From NCBI GenBank assembly GCA_027322565.1, contig DAHVRG010000146.1:1-14551 (forward strand): DNA of 14,551 nucleotides, given 5' to 3'. Position numbers and translations under genes: made by a program. This document shows positions 5,902 through 14,056 of this stretch, piece after piece. Source of the stretch: Georgenia sp. GTDB taxonomy: Bacteria > Actinomycetota > Actinomycetes > Actinomycetales > Actinomycetaceae. Every line of letters starts with the position of its first letter. Position 1 is the first letter of the stretch. Under the pieces are notes generated by a model. That model worked only from the letters and a program-made list of their open reading frames with translations. It was not told the DNA's origin and made no database searches.

Positions 5902-6728
5902 TGGCGCGGCTCGTCCGGGTCGACGCCGAGCTCGTACGTCGCGGGCTCGCGCGCTCGCGGCAGCACGCCGCCGAGCTCATCGCCGCCGGTCACGTGCTGC
6001 TCGACGGCGCGCCGGTGGGCAAGCCCGCCCGGCAGGTCGACCCCGCGCAGGCACTGCGCGTCGTCGCCCCGGCCGGTGAGGAGTATGTCTCGCGGGGTGC
6101 CCACAAGCTCGCCGGTGCGCTCGACACGCTCGGCCCGCTGGCGCCCCCGGTCGCCGGCCGGCGGGCACTGGACGCCGGAGCCTCCACCGGCGGCTTCACC
6201 GACGTGCTGCTGCGCCGCGGGGCCGCGCACGTCGTCGCCGTCGACGTCGGGTACGGGCAGCTCGCCTGGTCGCTGCAGCAGGACCCACGGGTCACCGTGC
6301 TCGACCGCACCAACGTCCGCACGCTCGACCCGGCCGCCGTCGCGCCGCCGCCCGCGCTCGTCGTCTCCGACCTGTCCTTCATCTCCCTCACCCTCGTCCT
6401 GCCCGCGCTGGCCGCCGCCGCCGCGCCCGACGCCGACTTCCTCCTCATGGTCAAGCCCCAGTTCGAGGTGGGCCGGGAGGGGATCGGCAAGGGCGGCGTC
6501 GTCCGCGACCCCGCCCGGCACGCCCAGGCCGTGCGCAGCGTCGCCGACGCCGCGGCCGCGCTCGGCCTGCACACCTTCGCCGTCGTGCCCAGCCCGCTGC
6601 CCGGTCCCAGCGGGAACGTCGAGTACTTCATAGGCTTGCGCCGTGACCCCGACCGTGCCCACCCACCCGAGGAGCTCGACGCGGTGATTGCCGACGCCAT
6701 CGACCGACGCCCGGCGGTCGGCCCGTGA
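5901..6728 (+). CDS. tlyA: TlyA 16S/23S rRNA 2'-O-methyltransferase
   Basis: The 275-aa protein has an N-terminal S4 RNA-binding domain (~4-60) and an RrmJ/FtsJ-type Rossmann methyltransferase domain with SAM motif ALDAGASTGGFTDVLL (89-104). The KDKE set needed for 2'-O-methylation is present: K69 (AHKLAG), D157 (VSDLSFISL), K185 (MVKPQFE) and E241 (GNVEYF). TlyA of M. tuberculosis methylates C1409 of 16S and C1920 of 23S rRNA and so makes ribosomes sensitive to capreomycin and viomycin; the same activity is expected here. The start ATG shares its A with the preceding stop. The end overlaps nadK by 4 nt (GTGA). Length matches the family. Confidence 0.97.
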   Translation: MARLVRVDAELVRRGLARSRQHAAELIAAGHVLLDGAPVGKPARQVDPAQALRVVAPAGEEYVSRGAHKLAGALDTLGPLAPPVAGRRALDAGASTGGFTDVLLRRGAAHVVAVDVGYGQLAWSLQQDPRVTVLDRTNVRTLDPAAVAPPPALVVSDLSFISLTLVLPALAAAAAPDADFLLMVKPQFEVGREGIGKGGVVRDPARHAQAVRSVADAAAALGLHTFAVVPSPLPGPSGNVEYFIGLRRDPDRAHPPEELDAVIADAIDRRPAVGP

Positions 6729-7573
6729 GCCGCCGCGTCCTCATCGTGCGGCACGAGTGGCGACCGCAGGCGGTGACCGCGGCGGCCGACGCCGAGAACC
6801 GCTTGCGGGCCGTCGGCATCGAGCCGGTCCACGCACTCGGCGACGACCCCGCCGACGATCCCGAGCTCGTCCTCGTGCTCGGCGGTGACGGCACGCTGCT
6901 CCAGGCCGCCGAGCTCGTCCGCGGCCGCGACATCCCGCTCATCGGTGTGAACCTCGGCCACGTGGGCTTCCTCGCCGAGGCCGACCCCGACGGTCTGGAC
7001 GAGGTCGTCCAGCGCATCGCCGACCGCGCCTACACCGTCGAGGAACGGATGACGATCGACGTCGAGGTGCAGACCCCCACCGGGCAGGTCCACGAGGGCT
7101 GGGCCGTCAACGAGGCGACCATCGAGAAGATCGACCGCTCCGGGGTCATCGAGCTCGCTGTCGGGGTCGACGGCCGGGCGCTGTCGACCTTCGGCTGCGA
7201 CGGCATCGTCATCGCCACTCCGACGGGCTCCACCGCCTACGCCTTCTCCGGCGGCGGGCCGATCGTCTGGCCGGACGTCGAGGCGCTCCTCGTCGTCCCC
7301 ATCGCCGCGCACGCCCTGTTCTCCCGGCCCGTCGTCACGAGCCCGTCCTCCGTCCTCTCCGTCGAGGTCCTCGACCGCAACCTCACCGCCGGGGACGTGT
7401 GGTGCGACGGACGGCGCCAGCTGCCCGCACCGATCGGCTCGCACATCGACGTCCGACGCGGGCGCGAACCGGTCCGGCTCGCCCGCCTCGAGCAGACCCC
7501 GTTCTCCGGCCGGCTGGTGGCGAAGTTCAACCTGCCGGTCAGCGGGTGGCGAGGAGGAAGGAAGGACCCGTGA
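6725..7573 (+). CDS. nadK: NAD kinase
   Basis: The 282-aa cytosolic enzyme phosphorylates NAD to NADP using ATP or polyphosphate. It carries the GGDGT nucleotide-binding motif (53-57) with catalytic D55, the NE/D motif N129-E130, and the Gly-rich GCDGIVIATPTGSTAY signature (157-172) followed by SGGGP, where many members have SAGGP. SRPVV (200-204) is also typical. Start GTG overlaps the tlyA stop and the end overlaps the recN start, both by 4 nt. The tlyA-nadK-recN order is one of the most conserved actinobacterial arrangements. Confidence 0.97.
   Translation: MSRRVLIVRHEWRPQAVTAAADAENRLRAVGIEPVHALGDDPADDPELVLVLGGDGTLLQAAELVRGRDIPLIGVNLGHVGFLAEADPDGLDEVVQRIADRAYTVEERMTIDVEVQTPTGQVHEGWAVNEATIEKIDRSGVIELAVGVDGRALSTFGCDGIVIATPTGSTAYAFSGGGPIVWPDVEALLVVPIAAHALFSRPVVTSPSSVLSVEVLDRNLTAGDVWCDGRRQLPAPIGSHIDVRRGREPVRLARLEQTPFSGRLVAKFNLPVSGWRGGRKDP
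7551..7565 (+). promoter_or_regulatory. Extended Shine-Dalgarno for recN
   Basis: The purine run GAGGAGGAAGGAAGG lies inside the 3' end of nadK, ending 4 nt before the recN GTG at 7570. It contains several possible anti-SD registers and supports this start over longer in-frame versions. Confidence 0.6.
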
Positions 7574-9255
7574 TCGAGGAGATCCGCATCGAGAACCTCG
7601 GCGTCATCGTCTCCGCCGCCCTCGAGCTGGGCGCCGGGTTCACGGTGATCACCGGGGAGACCGGCGCGGGCAAGACCATGGTGCTCACCGGTCTCGACCT
7701 CCTCCTCGGGGGCCGGGGGGACGCCGGGATGGTCCGCACGGGTGCCGACCGCGCCGTCGTCGAGGGCACCTTCGTCGTCTCCGCCGACGTCGCCGCCCGC
7801 GTCGAGGACGCCGGCGGCTCGCTCGACGACGACGCCCTCATCCTCTCCCGCACGCTGCCCGCGCAGGGCCGCTCCCGGTCCTTCGCCGGGGGCCGCAGCG
7901 TGCCCCAGGCCTTCCTCGCCGACCTCGCCGCGGACCTCGTCACCGTCCACGGGCAGTCCGACCAGCTGCGGCTGCGCGCCCCGGCACGGCAGCGCGAGCT
8001 CCTCGACCGCTTCGCCGACACCGGCCCCCTGCTCGCCGAGTACCGCGAGACGTGGCGCCGGCTCACCGACGCCCGCGCCCGGCTGGAGGAGTGGCAGGCC
8101 CGCGCCGACGAACGCGCCGGCGAGGCCGCGCGGCTGCGGGCCGGCCTGGAGCTGCTCGAGGGCCTCGACCCCCAACCCGGGGAGGACGACACCCTGCGCG
8201 CCGAGGCGGAGCGCCTCGGCAACGTCGAGGAGCTGCGCGAGGCGGCCGGGCGCGCCCACGTCGCGCTCGCCGGCACGGGGGAGGGGTCCGAGCTCGACGC
8301 CACCGTGCTCGTCGACGAGGCCCGCCGCGCACTCGACGTCGGCGACCCCGAGCTCGCCGACCTCGCCGAGCGGCTCGGCGAGGTCTCCTACCTACTCTCC
8401 GACGTCGGCACCGAGCTGGGCACCTTCCTCGCCTCCCTCGAGGCGGACCCCGAGCGGCTCCAGACGGTCCACGAGCGCCGGGCCGCCCTGCGGGACGCGT
8501 CGCTCCGGCTCGGGGTGGAGAGCCCCGACGCACTGCCCGAGTGGGCTGCCGCGGCGGCCGCCCGGCTCGCCGAGATCGACGGGCCGGCCGACGGCGGCGC
8601 CGCCCTGCGCGAGGAGATCGCGGGGCTCACCGCCACGCTGACCGAGCAGGCGGACCGGCTCACCGGCGCCCGGCGCGCCGCCGCCGAACGCCTGAGCACG
8701 GCCGTCGACGCCGAGCTCGCCGGGCTGGCCATGCCGGGCGCGCACCTGGAGGTCACGCTGGAGCCGCTGGCCGAGCCCGGGCCCTGGGGGGCGGAGTCGG
8801 TCTCCCTCCTGCTCCAGCCCCGCCCCGACTCCCCGCCCCGGCCCCTGGGAGAGGGCGCGTCGGGCGGCGAGCTGTCCCGGGTCATGCTCGCCCTCGAGGT
8901 CGCCGTCGCCGCCCCGGAGGGCACCGCGGCGGCCCACCGGCCGACCTTCGTCTTCGACGAGGTCGACGCCGGCGTCGGGGGCCGTGCCGCGATCGAGGTC
9001 GGCCGCCGCCTGGCGGGGCTCGCCCGGGTGGCGCAGGTGATCGTCGTCACCCACCTGCCCCAGGTCGCCGCCTTCGCCGACACCCACCTGCTCGTGAGCA
9101 AGTCGACCGGGGCGACGACGATCACCGACGTCCGGCGCATCACCGGGGAGGAACGCGAACGGGAGCTGGCCCGGATGCTGTCCGGCCAGGAGGACTCCGA
9201 CGTGGCCCGGCGTCACGCCGCGGAGCTCCTCGACCGTGCCGTCATGGCACCATGA
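7570..9255 (+). CDS. recN: DNA repair ATPase RecN
   Basis: The 561-aa SMC-like protein acts early in double-strand break repair, binding and bridging DNA ends and promoting RecA loading. The Walker A motif GETGAGKT is at 29-36, the ABC signature ASGGELSR at 430-437, and Walker B FVFDEVDAGVGG at 460-471, followed by the H-loop VTHLPQVAAFA. Between the two ATPase halves is an Ala/Glu/Arg-rich coiled coil (~150-370), as expected. The frame stays open upstream, but the GTG at 7570 gives the canonical N-terminus MIEEIRIENLGVI and has a strong SD. It overlaps nadK and steA by 4 nt each. No LexA-type operator is visible nearby, and as an internal operon gene it has no obvious promoter of its own. 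Confidence 0.97.
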   Translation: MIEEIRIENLGVIVSAALELGAGFTVITGETGAGKTMVLTGLDLLLGGRGDAGMVRTGADRAVVEGTFVVSADVAARVEDAGGSLDDDALILSRTLPAQGRSRSFAGGRSVPQAFLADLAADLVTVHGQSDQLRLRAPARQRELLDRFADTGPLLAEYRETWRRLTDARARLEEWQARADERAGEAARLRAGLELLEGLDPQPGEDDTLRAEAERLGNVEELREAAGRAHVALAGTGEGSELDATVLVDEARRALDVGDPELADLAERLGEVSYLLSDVGTELGTFLASLEADPERLQTVHERRAALRDASLRLGVESPDALPEWAAAAAARLAEIDGPADGGAALREEIAGLTATLTEQADRLTGARRAAAERLSTAVDAELAGLAMPGAHLEVTLEPLAEPGPWGAESVSLLLQPRPDSPPRPLGEGASGGELSRVMLALEVAVAAPEGTAAAHRPTFVFDEVDAGVGGRAAIEVGRRLAGLARVAQVIVVTHLPQVAAFADTHLLVSKSTGATTITDVRRITGEERERELARMLSGQEDSDVARRHAAELLDRAVMAP

Positions 9256-10463
9256 CACGCGTGAGAGCGCTCTTCCGCCGTCGTACACCCCCCGAGACCG
9301 GGCCCGGCACCACCGGCCCCGTGCGGGTCGACGCACGCACGAAGAACCTCACCAAGCGGCTGCGCCCGGGCGACATCGCCGTCATCGACCACCTCGACCT
9401 CGACCGGGTCTCCGCCGAGGCGCTCGTCGCGTGCCGTCCCGCCGCCGTCCTCAACGCCGCTCCGTCGAGCTCCGGGCGCTACCCGAACCTCGGACCCGAG
9501 ATCCTCGTCGCCGAGGGCATCCCGCTCGTCGACGACCTCGGCGGCGCCGTCATGTCGCTGCGCGAGGGCCGCACCGTGCGCGTCGACGAGGGGGCGGTGT
9601 ACTCCGGGGACGTGCTCGTCGCCGAGGGCACCGTCCAGACCCCGGAGAGCGTCGCCGAGGCCATGGTCGAGGCACGGGAGGGGCTGTCGGTCCAGCTCGA
9701 GGCCTTCGCGGGCAACACGATGGACTACCTCAACCGCGAGCGGGAGCTGCTCCTCGACGGTGTCGGCGTCCCCGAGGTGCAGACCCGGATCGAGGGCCGC
9801 CACGTCCTCATCGTCGTGCGCGGCTACCACTACAAGGAGGACCTGGCGATGCTCCGGTCCTACGTGCGTGAGTACCGGCCGGTCCTCATCGGGGTCGACG
9901 GCGGCGCGGACGCCATCCTCGAGGCCGGTCTCAAGCCGGACATGATCGTCGGCGACATGGACTCCGTCTCCGACACCGCGCTGCAGAGCGGCGCGGAGAT
10001 CGTCGTCCACGCCTACCGCGACGGCCGCGCGCCGGGCCTCGCGCGCGTCGAGCAGCTCGGCGTCGACCACGTCGTCTTCCCGGCCACCGGCACCAGCGAG
10101 GACGTCGCCATGCTCCTCGCCGACGACAAGGGGGCCGAGCTCATCGTCGCCGTCGGCACCCACGACACGCTCGTGGAGTTCCTCGACAAGGGCCGGGCGG
10201 GGATGGCCTCGACCTTCCTCACCCGGCTGCGTGTGGGGTCCAAGCTCGTCGACGCCAAGGGCGTGTCCCAGCTCTACCGCACCCGGATCTCCACCTGGCA
10301 GATCGTCCTGCTCGCCCTCGCCGGCCTCCTCGCCATCGGCGTGGCGCTGGCCGCCACCGAGTTCGGGCACACGCTCTACCTCATCATCATGGCGCGGCTC
10401 GACGGCCTGTTCGCCGCCGTCAAGGACCTGCTGGGCATCGCGCCCGCCGCGCCCGTCTCGTAG
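9252..10463 (+). CDS. steA: SteA-like putative cytokinetic protein (thiamin pyrophosphokinase-like fold)
   Basis: The 403-aa protein matches Rv1697/Cg1603. In C. glutamicum SteA and SteB were identified as septum-located components affecting cell-separation peptidoglycan hydrolysis. The mid-region has a thiamin-pyrophosphokinase-like segment with GVDGGADAILEAG (214-226) and GDMDSVSD (234-241), but the second acidic motif of true kinases appears replaced by TGTSEDVAM (279-287). A single membrane helix lies at ~349-369, leaving a mostly cytoplasmic protein with a short far tail (~370-403). Start ATG overlaps the recN stop (ATGA); GTG at 9261 is an alternative. The frame is open far upstream across recN, but that part is out-of-frame shadow. 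The stop codon is part of the SD of steB. The ligand of the nucleotide-like fold is unknown. Confidence 0.9.
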   Translation: MTRVRALFRRRTPPETGPGTTGPVRVDARTKNLTKRLRPGDIAVIDHLDLDRVSAEALVACRPAAVLNAAPSSSGRYPNLGPEILVAEGIPLVDDLGGAVMSLREGRTVRVDEGAVYSGDVLVAEGTVQTPESVAEAMVEAREGLSVQLEAFAGNTMDYLNRERELLLDGVGVPEVQTRIEGRHVLIVVRGYHYKEDLAMLRSYVREYRPVLIGVDGGADAILEAGLKPDMIVGDMDSVSDTALQSGAEIVVHAYRDGRAPGLARVEQLGVDHVVFPATGTSEDVAMLLADDKGAELIVAVGTHDTLVEFLDKGRAGMASTFLTRLRVGSKLVDAKGVSQLYRTRISTWQIVLLALAGLLAIGVALAATEFGHTLYLIIMARLDGLFAAVKDLLGIAPAAPVS

Positions 10464-10466
10464 GAG
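10462..10466 (+). promoter_or_regulatory. Shine-Dalgarno of steB overlapping the steA stop
   Basis: AGGAG overlaps the TAG stop of steA and lies 4 nt before the ATG at 10471. Terminating ribosomes would sit on the SD, which suggests coupled synthesis of SteA and SteB. Confidence 0.55.
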
Positions 10467-10470
10467 CTCC

Positions 10471-11580
10471 ATGATCGACTTCCGCTACCACCTGGTCTCC
10501 CTCATCGCCGTGTTCCTCGCGCTCGCGCTCGGCATCGTCCTCGGCGCCGGGCCGTTGAACGAGCCGCTCGGCGAGGGCCTCACCGGCCAGGTCGAGGAGC
10601 TGCGGGAGGACCGCGACCGGCTCCGCACCGAGCTCGAGGTGAGCGAGGTGGAGAAGGAGCACCGCGACGTCTTCATCGACGAGCTCGCCCCCGCGACCCT
10701 CGGTTCCCGCCTCGAGGGCCGCGCCGTCGCCGTCGTCGCCCTCCATGCCGCCAACGAGGACGACGTCGCCGACGTCCGGCTCCGGCTGGAGCAGGCCGGC
10801 GCCGTCGTCACCGGCGAGGTCCGGGTGACCGAGGCGTGGACCGACCCCGACACCGCGACGTTCCGCTCGAGCTTCGCCGGCCAGATCCTCGGGTACCTGG
10901 ACCCCGTTCCCGACGACGGCGCGGAGGCTGGCGTCATCTTCGGTACCGCCCTCGGGCAGGCACTGACCCGCGGGGACGCCGACGGCGACCCCACCGCCGA
11001 CGCCGCGACCCTCCTCGAGCTGCTCACCTCTGCCGACGACCCGCTCGTCGAGCTGGTCGACGAGCCCGAGCAGGCCGCGAACGCCACCGTCCTCGTCGCC
11101 GCGCGCACCGAGGAGACCGGTCCGGAGGAGAGCCCCGACCCGGCGGACGTCGAGACCCGGGAGCAGCGGCTCACCGAGGAGGTCGCGCTCGCCCGCGGGC
11201 TCGCCGCCACCGGTGAGGGCAGCGTCACGGCCGGCTCGGCGGCCACCGAGCTCGACCTCGTCAGCGCCGTCCGGGCCGACTCCGCCGCCACGGAGGCCGT
11301 GACCACGGTCGACTCCGTCGCCGAGATCACCGGCCGGATGAGCGTCCCGATGGCGCTGGCCGTGGCGATCTCGGGGGAGGTGGGGCACTACGGCATGGGC
11401 ACCGACGCGACCGCGGCCGTCCCACCCACGGTGTACCTGCCGCCGCCGGCGCCGTTCGCCCCCGAGGACGAGGACGCCCCCGAGGGGCAGGACGCACCCG
11501 CCGACGACGAGACCGCAGAGACCGACGCCTCCGGCGACGCCGCCGAGGAGGCCACCGACGACGCCGCGGACGCCGCCTGA
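10471..11580 (+). CDS. steB: SteB/MctB-family membrane-anchored envelope protein
   Basis: The 369-aa protein has the hallmark N-terminus MIDFRYHLVSLIAVFLALALG with one membrane helix (~8-26), then a charged coiled coil (~38-65), an extracytoplasmic alpha/beta domain (~75-325) and an acidic Ala/Asp/Glu tail (~330-369). It corresponds to Rv1698 (MctB, described as a copper-related outer-membrane channel) and Cg1604 (SteB). The SteB role with its neighbour SteA is the better guess here, because the organism does not look mycolate-bearing and the protein contains no cysteine. The anchor plus outside domain fits a bitopic partner of SteA at the division site. It starts 7 nt after steA, and its TGA shares one base with the next ATG. 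Many databases would label it a copper transporter, which the sequence does not support. Confidence 0.9.
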   Translation: MIDFRYHLVSLIAVFLALALGIVLGAGPLNEPLGEGLTGQVEELREDRDRLRTELEVSEVEKEHRDVFIDELAPATLGSRLEGRAVAVVALHAANEDDVADVRLRLEQAGAVVTGEVRVTEAWTDPDTATFRSSFAGQILGYLDPVPDDGAEAGVIFGTALGQALTRGDADGDPTADAATLLELLTSADDPLVELVDEPEQAANATVLVAARTEETGPEESPDPADVETREQRLTEEVALARGLAATGEGSVTAGSAATELDLVSAVRADSAATEAVTTVDSVAEITGRMSVPMALAVAISGEVGHYGMGTDATAAVPPTVYLPPPAPFAPEDEDAPEGQDAPADDETAETDASGDAAEEATDDAADAA

Positions 11581-12401
11581 TGGGCCGCCTGCGCGCCGCG
11601 CTGCTCGGCGTCACCGCAGCAGGGGCGGCCACCGCCGTCCTCGAACACCGTCCCCCCGCCGGGTCGGAGCGGTGGCAGCGGAGCAACTACGCCGACCGGA
11701 CCGTGAGCCTCCTCGGCGGGGTCGCGCAGGCGGCGGGTGCGACCGCCGCCCTGCTCGGTGCCGGCCGCCCCGGCGTGGCCGCCGCCGTCGCCACCGGCAC
11801 CGGCGGGCTGCTCGGCGCGGTGGACGACCTCACCGAGCGGGAGGGGGACCGGCACGTCAAGGGGCTGCGCGGCCACCTCACCGCCCTGCGGCAGGGGCAG
11901 GTGACGACCGGTGCGCTGAAGATCGCCGGGATCGGCGGCGGCGCCGTCGTCGCCGCGCTCCTCCTGCCCACCCGCAGCCCCCACCGCCTCGGCCGGCTGG
12001 CGGAACGGGCGACCGGTGCCGCGCTGGTCGCCGGGACGGCGAACCTCCTCAACCTCTTCGACCTGCGCCCCGGCCGCGCGCTCAAGGTCACCTGTGCCGC
12101 AGGGGCGGCACTGGCGCTCGCCGGCGGCCCCGGCGCGCCGGTCGCCGCCACCGCGCTCGGGACCGCGGCGGCGGGCCTGCCCGACGACCTCGCCGAGCGC
12201 ACCATGCTCGGCGACACCGGCGCAAACGCGCTCGGTGCCGCGCTCGGCACCGCGGTCGCCGCGCACCCCTCCCGGGTGCTGCGCGGCGGTGCGCTCGCCA
12301 CGGTCGTCGGGCTCACCCTGCTCAGCGAGCGGGTGAGCTTCTCGCGGGTCATCGAGCAGACGCCCGTGCTGCGGGCCGTGGACCAGTGGGGCCGGCGGTG
12401 A
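11580..12401 (+). CDS. Short MraY/WecA-like membrane phosphosugar transferase homologue
   Basis: The 273-aa membrane protein, with about eight hydrophobic segments, looks like a short member of the polyprenyl-phosphate sugar-1-phosphate transferase superfamily. Aligned by eye with MraY, the acidic pair is GAVDDLTER (D82, D83) followed by VKGL (93-96). The second motif is NLLNLFDLRPGRALK (155-169), where MraY has NLTDGLDGL. The third is MLGDTGANALG (209-219), with D212 matching the MraY GD(V)GS aspartate. The C-terminal histidine motif of MraY is absent; instead the protein ends SERVSFSRVIEQTP...GRR. It is 50-90 residues shorter than MraY or WecA. Start ATG shares its A with the steB stop. Substrate is unknown, and it could be non-catalytic. 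Immediate neighbours are a MurJ-like flippase and a GT4 enzyme, which fits lipid-linked glycan synthesis. Confidence 0.78.
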   Translation: MGRLRAALLGVTAAGAATAVLEHRPPAGSERWQRSNYADRTVSLLGGVAQAAGATAALLGAGRPGVAAAVATGTGGLLGAVDDLTEREGDRHVKGLRGHLTALRQGQVTTGALKIAGIGGGAVVAALLLPTRSPHRLGRLAERATGAALVAGTANLLNLFDLRPGRALKVTCAAGAALALAGGPGAPVAATALGTAAAGLPDDLAERTMLGDTGANALGAALGTAVAAHPSRVLRGGALATVVGLTLLSERVSFSRVIEQTPVLRAVDQWGRR

Positions 12402-12417
12402 CAGCGGTGGCCACGCG

Positions 12418-14037
12418 GTGACGGCGGCCGGTCGCCTCCGCCGCGTCCTGTCCGGGGTGGCCGGTGCCGCCGGGATGCTCGCGGTCATCACGGTGCTCTC
12501 CCGCGCCGTCGGGTTCGTCCGGTGGTTCGCCCAGTCCGCCACCCTCGGCGACTCGGCGACGGCGAACGCCTACGCCACCGCGAACATGCTGCCCAACGTG
12601 CTGTTCGAGGTCGCCGCCGGTGGGGCGCTCGCCGGTGCGGTCGTCCCGCTGCTCGCCGCTCCGCTCGCCCGCTCCATGCGCGCCGACGTCGACCGGATCG
12701 CCTCCGCGCTCCTCACCTGGTGCCTCGTCGTCCTCGTCCCTCTCGGCGCCCTCGTCGCGGTGTTCGCCGGCCCGATCATCGGGCTGCTGCCCGACTCCGT
12801 CGGGTCCGACGTCGAGACCCAGCACCGCCTGGCCACGTACTTCCTCCGGATATTCGCGGTGCAGATCCCGCTCTACGGCGTCGGGGTGGTGCTCACCGGC
12901 GTGCTCCAGGCCCAGCGACGCTTCTTCTTCCCGGCCATCGCGCCGCTCGCCTCGAGCGTCGTCGTCATCGGCGCCTACCTCGGCTTCGGCGCCCTCGGCG
13001 GCGGGCACGCCGACACCCCGGAGCAGCTCTCCCGGACCGCGCTCGACTGGCTCGCCTGGGGCACCACCCTCGGCGTGGCGGCGATGAGCCTGCCCCTGCT
13101 CGTGCCCGTGTGGCGTACGGGGGTGCGGCTCCGGCCCGCCCTGCGCTTCCCACCGGACGTCGGCCGGCGGGCCGTCCACCTCGCGGCCGCCGGCATCGGC
13201 GGCCTGCTGGCGCAGCAGGTGAGCACCGTCGTCTTCATCGTCCTCGCCCGCGGCGGGGGAGAGGTCGGCACGCTGAACATCTGGCAGTACGCGCAGGCGG
13301 TGTACTTCCTGCCCTACGCCGTGCTCGCCGTCCCGGTGGCCACCGCCGTGTTCCCGCGGCTGGCCGAGGCCGCCGGCACCCGCGACCGCGGCACGTTCGC
13401 GGCGATGGCGATCGGCTCGACCCGGTCGGTGCTCGCGGCCTCGTTCGTCGGCGCGGCCGTCCTCGGGGCGGTTGCCCCGGGCGTCACCGCGGTGTTCTCC
13501 CTCCGCGGCCCGATGGAGGGGATGGCCTCGGCCGTGACCCTCCTCGCCCCCGCGGTCATGGGGTACGCACTCATCTTCCACGTCTCCCGCTGCCTCTACA
13601 CCATCGACCGGGGCCGCTCGGCGGTGACGGCGACGGCGGCCGGCTGGCTCACCGTGAGTGTCGCGGCCGCCGTCCTCATCCGACTCACGGCACCAGACGG
13701 CGGTGACGGGCCCGCCACGCTGCAGTCCCTCGCCCTGGGCACGACGATCGGCATGACGGTCGCGGGCGTCGGCCTGCTGTGGGCGCTGCGCCGTGCACTG
13801 CCGGGCCGGACGGCGCTCGGCGGACTGCTCCGCACGGTCGCGGTGGGGACGCTCGCGGCGGCCGGTGGCGGCCTCGCGGGGCGTCTCGTGACCGACGCGG
13901 TGCTCGCCGCGGTGGGCCCGCTGCTCCTCTCCGGGCTCCTCGCCGCCGCGGCCGGGGCACTGGTCGCGGCCGGCGTCGCCGGCGGTGTCGTCGTCGGGGC
14001 CGACCGAGCCGTGCTGCGGACGGCACGCTGGTCCTGA
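12418..14037 (+). CDS. MurJ/MviN-like flippase paralogue
   Basis: The 539-aa integral membrane protein, with about 14 helices, has the MurJ N-terminal signature VLSRAVGFVR (26-35), ANMLPNVLFEVAAGGALAGA (55-74) and later the segment WQYAQAVYFLPYAVLAVPVATAVFP, which matches the MurJ TM8 region. R29 and R35 align with MurJ R18 and R24. The positions matching R52 and R270 of E. coli MurJ look like F63 and A294, and the D39 position is N50, so the cationic triad appears incomplete. In actinobacteria the main MurJ is normally encoded elsewhere, near the origin, fused or linked to a pseudokinase; this would be a second copy. I therefore leave the symbol empty. Start is GTG 16 nt after the previous stop, with no clear SD. 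It probably moves a lipid-linked glycan, but not necessarily lipid II. Confidence 0.88.
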   Translation: MTAAGRLRRVLSGVAGAAGMLAVITVLSRAVGFVRWFAQSATLGDSATANAYATANMLPNVLFEVAAGGALAGAVVPLLAAPLARSMRADVDRIASALLTWCLVVLVPLGALVAVFAGPIIGLLPDSVGSDVETQHRLATYFLRIFAVQIPLYGVGVVLTGVLQAQRRFFFPAIAPLASSVVVIGAYLGFGALGGGHADTPEQLSRTALDWLAWGTTLGVAAMSLPLLVPVWRTGVRLRPALRFPPDVGRRAVHLAAAGIGGLLAQQVSTVVFIVLARGGGEVGTLNIWQYAQAVYFLPYAVLAVPVATAVFPRLAEAAGTRDRGTFAAMAIGSTRSVLAASFVGAAVLGAVAPGVTAVFSLRGPMEGMASAVTLLAPAVMGYALIFHVSRCLYTIDRGRSAVTATAAGWLTVSVAAAVLIRLTAPDGGDGPATLQSLALGTTIGMTVAGVGLLWALRRALPGRTALGGLLRTVAVGTLAAAGGGLAGRLVTDAVLAAVGPLLLSGLLAAAAGALVAAGVAGGVVVGADRAVLRTARWS

Positions 14038-14056
14038 GCGTGACATGGTGTGGCCC

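Noticed and set aside
5990..7444. 484-codon minus-strand ORF
   Set aside because: Antisense to tlyA and nadK, both with intact catalytic motifs; no recognisable domain.
8052..9251. Upstream in-frame extension of steA across recN
   Set aside because: The translated extension is Arg/Ala/Gly shadow of recN in another frame; SteA homologues begin near the ATG at 9252.
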